This document shows positions 1 through 4,917 of a stretch of DNA of 5,773 nt, piece after piece (the stretch's first letter is position 1; each line of letters starts with the position of its first letter). A program made the translations under genes and the position numbers. The notes below the pieces were generated by a model. The model saw nothing but the letters and a program-made list of their open reading frames with translations. It ran no database searches and was not told the DNA's origin. This DNA comes from Desulfobacterales bacterium (GTDB taxonomy: Bacteria > Desulfobacterota > Desulfobacteria > Desulfobacterales > Desulfobacteraceae). Location of the stretch: positions 1 through 5,773 of the forward strand of contig JAKSBO010000682.1 of the NCBI GenBank assembly GCA_022361095.1. The letters run 5' to 3'.

Positions 1-156
1 TTATGGCGGAAATTGAAAAAAATATGGGGGTTCATTTTTAAACCATTCCATAACATATATTGCCATTAAAATTTTGAATATGATTAAAGGAAAAGTAAAA
101 CATAACCAACCCAATTTGGGGTATCCATGATAATTATTGCCAGAAGAGGTGGGCAA
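1..156 (-). CDS. Doubtful small ORF, possible membrane peptide
   Basis: On the reverse strand a frame stays open from just after a stop at 162-160 to a TAA at 3-1. Its longest version starts at a TTG (156-154) and gives 51 residues; ATG starts at 66 and further in give 21 residues or fewer. The translation has a hydrophobic stretch (LGWLCFTFPLIIFKILMAIYV, here described rather than assigned) that could cross a membrane, followed by a short aromatic and proline-rich tail ending in PP. In DNA this AT-rich, 50 open codons is mildly unusual. No good ribosome binding site precedes the TTG: an AGGA lies only one or two bases away. No family is recognised. It could be a real small membrane protein, the decayed end of a gene, or chance. 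Confidence 0.18.
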   Translation of the reverse strand: MPTSSGNNYHGYPKLGWLCFTFPLIIFKILMAIYVMEWFKNEPPYFFQFPP

Positions 157-294
157 TTCCTAAAAAATCGGGGTTTCGATACTTTTTATTATTAAAAGTT
201 AAACAGAGAGAACATTTGCCCATATGTTCAAGTCCTGTCGGTTTGGTTTTAAATGATTTTTTAAACTCATTTAAATATGACCCTATACATTTGC

Positions 295-323
295 TTGACA
301 ACCTTAAAAAAACGTTACATCTT
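295..323 (+). promoter_or_regulatory. Putative promoter of the LacI-family regulator gene
   Basis: A perfect sigma-70 -35 hexamer TTGACA lies at 295-300, preceded by GC, as in the promoter before the dehydrogenase gene. The -10 element is poor: with a 17-base spacer the hexamer at 318-323 is CATCTT, matching the consensus at three of six positions. An operator-like palindrome follows at 328-339, so transcription would start close to or inside it. If this promoter is right, the upstream ATG at 277 cannot be the start of the regulator. Confidence 0.45.
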
Positions 324-327
324 CATT

Positions 328-339
328 GCAAACGATTGC
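328..339 (+). promoter_or_regulatory. Putative LacI-family operator, autoregulatory
   Basis: GCAAACGATTGC is a 12-bp palindrome centred on CpG (333/334) with five of six base pairs matching. A central CG flanked by A-rich and T-rich halves is the usual LacI/GalR-family operator form, in which the hinge-helix leucine inserts at the CpG. It begins 27 bases after the TTGACA box, almost the same offset as the operator before the dehydrogenase gene. Repression of the regulator's own promoter is inferred. Confidence 0.5.
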
Positions 340-355
340 GCTCTTAGAAAGAGCG
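339..355 (+). repeat. Perfect 7-bp inverted repeat in the regulator leader
   Basis: CGCTCTT and AAGAGCG form a perfect 7-bp stem around a three-base AGA loop. The left arm shares its first base with the operator palindrome. It lies 26 bases before the chosen ATG at 382 and has no following T run, so it is not an intrinsic terminator. It could be a 5' mRNA hairpin or part of a wider protein-binding site. Confidence 0.5.
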
Positions 356-381
356 ATCCATTCAGATTGGGGAAATTGAAA

Positions 382-1395
382 ATGAAGCGTCCGACATTGA
401 AAGATCTGGCTGAAATGACTGGTTTTTCCGCAGCCACGGTTTCCAGGGCTTTAAATGATCATCCAAGGATCAGCCGTAAAGCTAAAAACAGGATTATTGA
501 AACCGCAAGAAAAGTTGGTTATCAGCCGAATCTGATTGCAAGGGGATTGAGGGAAAAAAAGAGCTATTTGATAGGTCTTATTATTTATGATCTGCAGAAT
601 TCGTTTCATGCCGCTGTAACAAGAAGCATTTTGGAAGAAGCGCAGTATGAAGGATACCAGGTGATTATTCGCAGCACAATGGACCACGCATCAGGGGTCA
701 TTGAAGCCATTGAGGATATGCGCAGGGCGGGTGTGGACGGTATTATTATTACGGCCACGCGGCTTGAAGAGTCTTCTCTTGAGGATTTGATTAAAGAACA
801 GTTCCCTGTTGTCCAGCTTATGCGCCGGCTAGAAAAAAATACTGGGGTTCAGATTGTCCCGGACGGCGCCTACGGCATCCAGATGCTGGTTACGCACCTG
901 TTGAGAATCGGTCATCAAAAAATTGCAATGATCGGAGGGCCGGATGATTTGTCCACCAGCAGGACCCGTTACGAAGCATACTATCAGGCTTTGCAGGAGA
1001 ACAATGTGCCGGTAGACAGAAACCTGGTGTTGAAGGGCTGTGCATTCAGTTATGAAACCGGATATAAGTTTTGTAAAATTCTGCTGCGACAAGTGTCAAA
1101 ACCGGATGCCATTGTCTGTGCAGACGATCTAATTGCATTTGGTGCCATGCAGGTGATTGATGAAGCCGGCCTTTCCATTCCCGAAGATATTGCCGTTGTC
1201 GGATTTGACGACTGTGACATGTCAGCCCACCCCAGAATCCAGTTGACATCCGTCAAATATGACATGAAGCTCCTCGCCCAACTGGCCGTAAAAAGCCTTC
1301 TGGAACAGATAGACGGCCTTATTCCAGTGCATAAGCTGATTGATATTGTGCCTCAACTGGTTGTCAGGAAGACCTGTGGATATTTGAAAGGATAG
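382..1395 (+). CDS. LacI/GalR-family transcriptional repressor
   Basis: A 337-residue DNA-binding regulator of standard LacI-family length. Residues 5-24 form the N-terminal helix-turn-helix (TLKDLAEMTG, then SAATVSRAL as recognition helix). Residues 46-57 (GYQPNLIARGLR) are the hinge helix, with Leu56 at the minor-groove leverage position. The rest is the periplasmic-binding-protein-like effector domain, with the typical C-terminal PDAIVCADD, IPEDIAVVGFDD and LTSVKYD segments. The frame is open from an ATG at 277, but that would add 35 residues before the invariant start of the HTH and would cover the promoter and operator. The ATG at 382, after a weak GGGG/GGAAA purine stretch, is therefore preferred. 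The effector is unknown. From position and matching operators it probably represses itself and the downstream dehydrogenase/TRAP genes and is released by the substrate or an intermediate. Family call is very secure; target set is inferred. Confidence 0.96.
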   Translation: MKRPTLKDLAEMTGFSAATVSRALNDHPRISRKAKNRIIETARKVGYQPNLIARGLREKKSYLIGLIIYDLQNSFHAAVTRSILEEAQYEGYQVIIRSTMDHASGVIEAIEDMRRAGVDGIIITATRLEESSLEDLIKEQFPVVQLMRRLEKNTGVQIVPDGAYGIQMLVTHLLRIGHQKIAMIGGPDDLSTSRTRYEAYYQALQENNVPVDRNLVLKGCAFSYETGYKFCKILLRQVSKPDAIVCADDLIAFGAMQVIDEAGLSIPEDIAVVGFDDCDMSAHPRIQLTSVKYDMKLLAQLAVKSLLEQIDGLIPVHKLIDIVPQLVVRKTCGYLKG

Positions 1396-1417
1396 TTGGG
1401 CCTCCATTTAATTTGGC

Positions 1418-1467
1418 TGTGCAATTTTTTGCACAAATCGTCTAATTTCTGTGCATTTTTTTCTTTT
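1418..1467 (+). terminator. Putative intrinsic terminator after the regulator gene
   Basis: Twenty-two bases after the regulator stop, TGTGCAA (1418-1424) and TTGCACA (1429-1435) form a 7-bp stem with a TTTT loop. The right arm can instead pair through TGCACA (1430-1435) with TGTGCA (1450-1455), and that second hairpin is followed directly by a T-rich run (1456-1467: seven T, one C, four T). The stems are short and AT-rich, so termination strength is uncertain. It would separate the regulator transcript from the downstream unit, which has its own promoter. Confidence 0.5.
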
Positions 1468-1562
1468 ATCATCTCTGAAAATTTACGCGAAGGTGATTGT
1501 ATTGCCTATTAATCTTATTTAACTTAGGCCCTTACATCCTGGATTCGTTCTAAAAAAATCGC

Positions 1563-1591
1563 TTGACAATTTAATATGTTTGGGATTTATT
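1563..1591 (+). promoter_or_regulatory. Promoter of the dehydrogenase/TRAP transporter unit
   Basis: A perfect -35 box TTGACA at 1563-1568 is followed by a 17-base spacer and a TTTATT -10 hexamer at 1586-1591 (four of six consensus positions). The expected start falls near 1597-1600, inside the operator palindrome. This is the best promoter in the window and gives an untranslated leader of about 180 bases. Confidence 0.65.
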
Positions 1592-1611
1592 TGTGTAAAC
1601 GTTTGCGCAAA
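1590..1611 (+). promoter_or_regulatory. LacI-family operator overlapping the transcription start
   Basis: The 22 bases from 1590 to 1611 form a palindrome centred on CpG at 1600/1601. Nine of eleven base pairs match, and the core is a perfect AAACGTTT. The right half also contains the perfect palindrome TTTGCGCAAA (1602-1611). Shape and central CG fit a LacI-family repressor site. It abuts the -10 box, so a bound repressor would block polymerase. The adjacent LacI-family regulator is the obvious candidate to bind it. Confidence 0.7.
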
Positions 1612-1782
1612 CATAGGCGCTGGAATTTGAAAACAAAAAGCACAGATAACAGAAAAGTCCTGAAACACTCAAAACTGCTGGCTGGGACTAAGGCACCTCC
1701 TATGAGAAAGGGCACTTAGTACCGGATTTACATGATCGGCCGATTGTGACGCATAAGGACGCAAAAAGAGGAGAATGGATGC
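1612..1782 (+). promoter_or_regulatory. Untranslated leader of the dehydrogenase gene, possibly structured
   Basis: About 170 bases with no ORF longer than a few codons. It contains an interrupted stem (GG at 1684-1685 plus ACTAAG at 1687-1692, against CTTAGT at 1715-1720 plus CC at 1722-1723). Inside it a small CTC/GAG hairpin sits at 1697-1706. A perfect 10-bp palindrome ATCGGCCGAT lies at 1735-1744. The segment CTCCT at 1697-1701 is complementary to the ribosome binding site AGGAG at 1769-1773. No known riboswitch class is recognised, and a regulatory role is inference. Confidence 0.35.
1769..1773 (+). promoter_or_regulatory. Ribosome binding site of the dehydrogenase gene
   Basis: AGGAG lies nine bases before the ATG at 1783. 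Two nearer ATGs at 1775 and 1779 are out of frame and would give only very short peptides, so 1783 is the start supported by reading frame and by family alignment. Confidence 0.75.
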
Positions 1783-3063
1783 ATGGCATTGGAATTATTG
1801 AAAGCAGATAAAAAGAAAACCCCTTCTGACATTGAAAGCGTCCAGAGCACTGTCAGAGAAATCATCCAAAAGGTAAGAGATGAAGGAGATGCGGCTTTAA
1901 AGTTTTATCAGGAAAAGTTTGATAACCATGCCCCGGAAACGTTCCGTGTTACACAGGAGGCGGCTGCATCAGCCAAGGACCGATTGCCCGCGGAAGTGGT
2001 GGAGGAGCTGGATTTTGCCATGGAACAGGTCACCGCATTTGCCCAGGCACAGAAAGACTGCTTCAGTCCCCTGGAGTCCTTCATTAAACCAGGGATGTCC
2101 ATGGGGCACCGGGTTATTCCCGTAGACAGTTGCGGCTGTTACATCCCTGCCGGCCGTTACCCCTGCCTCACCGCAGCGGTTATGTCCATTGCCCCGGCAA
2201 AAGTGGCTGGTGTAAAGCGGATTGTTGCTGTCTGCCCGCCGGGGACTATCGGTGAGATTAATCCTGGAATCCTTTACACAATTCATGCTCTGGGATGTGA
2301 TGAAATTTACTGTATGGGCGGTGCCCAGGCGATTGCCGGCCTTGCATATGGAACAGAGACGATCCAGCCCGTGGATTTAATTGTAGGGCCTGGGAACCAG
2401 TATGTCGCAGAAGCCAAGCGTCAGGTATTTGGTAAGGTGGGGATTGATTTTCTGGCCGGACCCAGCGAAATACTGATTATTGCAGATCATACAGCCAGGG
2501 AGGACTGGGTGGCTGCGGATCTTCTTGCACAAGCGGAACATGATCCCAATGCCCGGGTCTGCCTGGTGACCACCAGCAGGGAACTGGCTGAAAAAACCAT
2601 TGAACAAGTGGAAGTGCAGCTCAAGGAACGCACCACGGAAAAAGTTGCCCGGGCCTCCTGGAACGACAATGGCGTGGTGGCTTTGGTGGATACCCTGGAA
2701 GAGGCGATTGAATATACCAATCAGTATGCCCCTGAACATCTGGAAATCCATACGGCCTCCCCCCGAGACGTTCTTGAAGGTTGCCGGCATTATGGTTCTG
2801 CCTTCCTGGGGGAAGACACGGCAGAAGTCTATGCCGATAAAATCGCAGGCCCCAATCATACATTGCCCACGTCCGGTGCCGCCCGCTATACCGGTGGACT
2901 TTGGGTGGGTATGTATATGAAGGTACAAAGCCATATGGAAACCGATCCGGCAGCCAGCAGGGTACTGGCCCGATATGCGGAGATTCAGGGCCAATATGAA
3001 GGAATGGACGCCCATCGGTATGCCGCAACCATCCGTCTGGAAAAATACAACAGCCAAAGTTGA
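1783..3063 (+). CDS. Histidinol-dehydrogenase-family NAD-dependent alcohol dehydrogenase (HpsN-like)
   Basis: A 426-residue cytoplasmic enzyme of the HisD superfamily, close to the usual full length of about 430. The zinc and catalytic residues of histidinol dehydrogenase are in place: Gln250 and His253 (LLAQAEHDP), Glu318-His319 (YAPEHLEI), Asp352 (YADKIAGPNH) and His411 (EGMDAHRYAA). The signature IDFLAGPSE is at 221-229 and the nucleotide-side VGPGNQYVAEAKRQVFG segment at 201-217. It departs from biosynthetic HisD where the substrate is held: GCYIPAGRYPCLTAAVM (118-134) replaces the GGRAAYPSSVLM type, and PTSGAARYTGGLWVG (362-376) replaces the usual HisD segment. These features resemble sulfopropanediol 3-dehydrogenase (HpsN), which oxidises dihydroxypropanesulfonate to sulfolactate. 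It is first in a unit with a TRAP transporter and under LacI-type control, so a catabolic role is likely. The exact substrate is not provable here; true HisD is the less likely alternative. Confidence 0.9.
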   Translation: MALELLKADKKKTPSDIESVQSTVREIIQKVRDEGDAALKFYQEKFDNHAPETFRVTQEAAASAKDRLPAEVVEELDFAMEQVTAFAQAQKDCFSPLESFIKPGMSMGHRVIPVDSCGCYIPAGRYPCLTAAVMSIAPAKVAGVKRIVAVCPPGTIGEINPGILYTIHALGCDEIYCMGGAQAIAGLAYGTETIQPVDLIVGPGNQYVAEAKRQVFGKVGIDFLAGPSEILIIADHTAREDWVAADLLAQAEHDPNARVCLVTTSRELAEKTIEQVEVQLKERTTEKVARASWNDNGVVALVDTLEEAIEYTNQYAPEHLEIHTASPRDVLEGCRHYGSAFLGEDTAEVYADKIAGPNHTLPTSGAARYTGGLWVGMYMKVQSHMETDPAASRVLARYAEIQGQYEGMDAHRYAATIRLEKYNSQS

Positions 3064-3235
3064 GGCAAAAATGAAGACTTGAACAATGACCCATGTGCCG
3101 TTTTGTACATAGCGCCTGGCGCATCGCGTTCATCCCATGATTTGACAATCGGACCGTATTTGGCAACAGTTGTTTTGATTAAGTTGAAAAACACTGGGCC
3201 TTAGAATATTTAACCCTTTTTTAACAGGAGGCAAA
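3064..3235 (+). other. Spacer between dehydrogenase and dctP, small hairpins and RBS
   Basis: 172 bases without a gene. GCGC/GCGC at 3112-3122 forms a short GC-rich hairpin around CTG. The longer arms ATGTGCC (3093-3099) and GGCGCAT (3118-3124) can pair with one G-U wobble and would compete with it. A TTGACA occurs at 3142-3147, but the hexamer 17 bases on (AACAGT) is a poor -10, so an internal promoter is only possible. A strong AGGAGG ribosome binding site at 3226-3231 precedes the dctP ATG by four bases. Confidence 0.45.
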
Positions 3236-4279
3236 ATGCCTAAACTAAACAGAACATACCGTAATTTATCTCTATGTTTCTCGCTTCTTATGGTGTTTGC
3301 TGCAGTCATTTCAGTTTCAGGATCTGCTGAGGCAAAAAATTACAAATTGAAAATCGGCTGCCTTGAATCTCCGGATGGCCCGAACACGCTTGGATGGAAG
3401 ACGTTTGAACAATATGTCGAATCCAGCAGCAACGATCAGATTGATGTGGATATCTATCCTTCAAGCCAGTTGGGTGACTCGGAAAAATTACTTGAAGGCC
3501 TTAAACTCGGAATTCATAAAATGGCCCAGGGCGATGAATCCATTACCGGTGCCTATGATCCCATGATGATCTGGTTTACCCCCTATCTGTTTTCAGACGA
3601 ACTGGTGATGAAAAAATTTTTTGAAAGTGACACGTTCGAAGCCCTGAGTAACATGATGGCCAGAGATCTAGGCGTCCGCGTTTTGGGTGCCGCACCCTAT
3701 GGTTTTTATAATTTTATCAATAAAAAACAGCCCATCCATCAGATTGAGAATCTCAAAGGCCTGAAATTGAGAACCCTTCCCAACAGTCAGCTCACCATCA
3801 AGACCTGGGAAGCTCTGGGTGCCTCTGCTACACCGGTTTCCTGGGCTGAAATTTATACTGCCATTAAAACCGGCGTTATCCATGGCCTTGGTCATACATT
3901 AACAATTATGGTAGATCAAAAATATTATGAAGTGGCTAAAAATGTGACCCTGGATATGAGCATGGGGTGTGCGAACCTTTACCTGATCAACGAAAAATTT
4001 TATCAGTCATTACCCAAGGATCTCCAGAGAGTGCTCAAAGAAGGTGCCCAGATCGGGGCAGCAGCAGAATTCGGCATTGCAACATACCGGAACCGGGTTG
4101 TTTCCATCAATGCCCTGAAAGAAAACGGTGTAAAGGTCGTCTCTCTAAGTCTTGGGGAAAAGGCACGCTTGAAAAAGGCCGCTCATGATGCAGTGCTGCC
4201 CTGGATAAAGGAAAAAGTTGGTGAGGAGATGGCTGTAAAAGCCTTTAAAACCATCGCTGAAATTGAAGCTGAAAATTAA
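3236..4279 (+). CDS. dctP: TRAP transporter solute-binding protein, DctP family
   Basis: A 347-residue periplasmic binding protein that captures the solute and delivers it to the DctQM membrane complex. Residues 1-33 are a Sec signal peptide: basic start (K3, R6, R9), hydrophobic core about 11-29, and an AEA site with cleavage expected after Ala33. The mature part shows the DctP fold: SSQLGDSEKLLEGLKLG (76-92), YGFYNF (155-160), and LKGLKLRT (173-180). Arg179 of the last is the conserved arginine that in studied family members salt-bridges the ligand's acidic group. PVSWAEIYTAIKTGVI (200-215) is the usual linker-helix segment. This arginine suggests an anionic ligand, carboxylate or sulfonate. 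The position normally reading DG.E after GV(V/I) here reads HGLGH (216-220), which may alter the pocket. AGGAGG at 3226-3231 sets the start. A large stem-loop follows the gene and may favour its expression over dctQM. Confidence 0.95.
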   Translation: MPKLNRTYRNLSLCFSLLMVFAAVISVSGSAEAKNYKLKIGCLESPDGPNTLGWKTFEQYVESSSNDQIDVDIYPSSQLGDSEKLLEGLKLGIHKMAQGDESITGAYDPMMIWFTPYLFSDELVMKKFFESDTFEALSNMMARDLGVRVLGAAPYGFYNFINKKQPIHQIENLKGLKLRTLPNSQLTIKTWEALGASATPVSWAEIYTAIKTGVIHGLGHTLTIMVDQKYYEVAKNVTLDMSMGCANLYLINEKFYQSLPKDLQRVLKEGAQIGAAAEFGIATYRNRVVSINALKENGVKVVSLSLGEKARLKKAAHDAVLPWIKEKVGEEMAVKAFKTIAEIEAEN

Positions 4280-4443
4280 ATCCGTCTCTGTGTGATCATC
4301 GCTGATGACGGCTTAAATCCGAAACCCCAGCCATGCAGTGCCTTTAAAATCAGGCACTGCATGGCTGGAATTGGGGGCGGCCCCTGAACCTGAAGCCTGG
4401 CCCCCAGCCTGAATATCTGATATTGGCGAAGGTGAAGCCTGTT
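4280..4443 (+). other. Spacer between dctP and dctQ
   Basis: 164 bases without a gene. TCATC and GATGA form a weak hairpin soon after the dctP stop. The dominant element is the perfect 17-bp stem-loop at 4327-4368. Beyond it is a G/C-rich stretch with GGGG (4374-4377) and CCCC (4381-4384) as a small hairpin, and several CCTGAA/GCCTG repeats between 4383 and 4413. The sequence GAAGGTGA around 4428-4435 supplies the dctQ ribosome binding site. Confidence 0.6.
4327..4368 (+). repeat. Perfect 17-bp intercistronic stem-loop
   Basis: Bases 4327-4343 are exactly complementary to 4352-4368, with an eight-base AT-rich loop (4344-4351). The stem is GC-rich and would be very stable in RNA. No T run follows on either strand, so it does not look like a classical intrinsic terminator. 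Its place between the abundant-subunit gene dctP and the membrane-subunit genes suggests a 3' stabiliser or processing element, or a partial terminator, that gives more DctP than DctQM. That role is inferred. Confidence 0.9.
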
Positions 4444-4917
4444 ATGAACAAAATTATCACAATCATTGATTGTCTGATCCGGTGGAGTATTATTTCGGCA
4501 ACCGCCGGAATGATGGGAATCATCTGTATGCAGGTGTTCTGCCGTTTTGTACTGAACAACGCCCTTTCCTGGCCCGAGGAGGCGGCACGATTCTTAATGG
4601 TGTGGTCTCTTTTTCTGGCAGCGGCTTATGCCCTTGGCTCAAGGGAACATATCGGCCTGAATTATTTTGTTGACCGGCTTCCTGTAAAACTGTCAGCTCC
4701 TTTGGGACTGCTGCTTCATCTGTTTACACTCAGTTTTTTGGGCGTCATGGTTGTCGGCGGCTGGCAGGAGACCATGAGCCTGATGTCGCTTAAAACAGGT
4801 GCACTACGTATATCCCGGGCCATTCCATATTTCATAATTCCGACCAGCGGAGTCCTGTTCATACTCGTAACTTTCCGCCTTATTCTAGAAGATTTCAGAA
4901 AATGGAGGGCCAAATGA
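4444..4917 (+). CDS. dctQ: TRAP transporter small membrane subunit, DctQ family
   Basis: A 157-residue inner-membrane protein with four predicted helices, roughly residues 13-33, 47-66, 85-106 and 128-148, as is normal for DctQ. The family motif region is clear: QVFCRFVLNNALSWPEEAARF (split here at about 30-50), where the tryptophan and paired glutamates follow helix 1, and then the GSREHIGL loop before DRLP. It forms the membrane complex with DctM; its exact mechanistic role is less defined than that of DctM. The frame also permits a TTG start at 4423 (164 residues). The ATG at 4444 is preferred because AAGGTGA lies eight bases before it and the extra residues match nothing conserved. It overlaps dctM by four bases (ATGA), implying translational coupling. 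Confidence 0.93.
   Translation: MNKIITIIDCLIRWSIISATAGMMGIICMQVFCRFVLNNALSWPEEAARFLMVWSLFLAAAYALGSREHIGLNYFVDRLPVKLSAPLGLLLHLFTLSFLGVMVVGGWQETMSLMSLKTGALRISRAIPYFIIPTSGVLFILVTFRLILEDFRKWRAK

Noticed and set aside
136..157. ATTGCC/GGCAAT inverted repeat with a ten-base loop.
   Set aside because: Six AT-rich pairs with a large loop are easily expected by chance and no T run follows on either strand.
162..187. ATCG/CGAT hairpin flanked by A5 and T5, resembling a terminator for an upstream rightward transcript.
   Set aside because: The stem is only four base pairs before a two-base interruption and no upstream rightward gene is visible.
222..240. GTTCAAGTCCTGTCGG resembles the T-arm and 3' end of a tRNA, possibly an attachment-site remnant.
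   Set aside because: The bases before TTCAAGT do not pair with those after it, no acceptor stem or CCA is present, and there is no integrase or repeated copy in the window.
2377..3166. Long reverse-strand open frames of 226 and 181 codons opposite the dehydrogenase gene.
   Set aside because: They lie antisense to a strongly conserved coding sequence, have no recognisable domains or supported starts, and overlap each other. They are shadows of its codon pattern.
3142..3170. Possible internal promoter before dctP (TTGACA at 3142-3147).
   Set aside because: The hexamer at proper spacing (AACAGT) is poor and no operator-like site accompanies it, so it is noted in the spacer entry but not called as a promoter.
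3196..3222. GGG..TTA / TAACCC hairpin followed by six T just before the dctP ribosome binding site, a possible attenuator.
   Set aside because: The stem is 3 plus 3 pairs split by a two-base bulge, too weak to support a terminator call.
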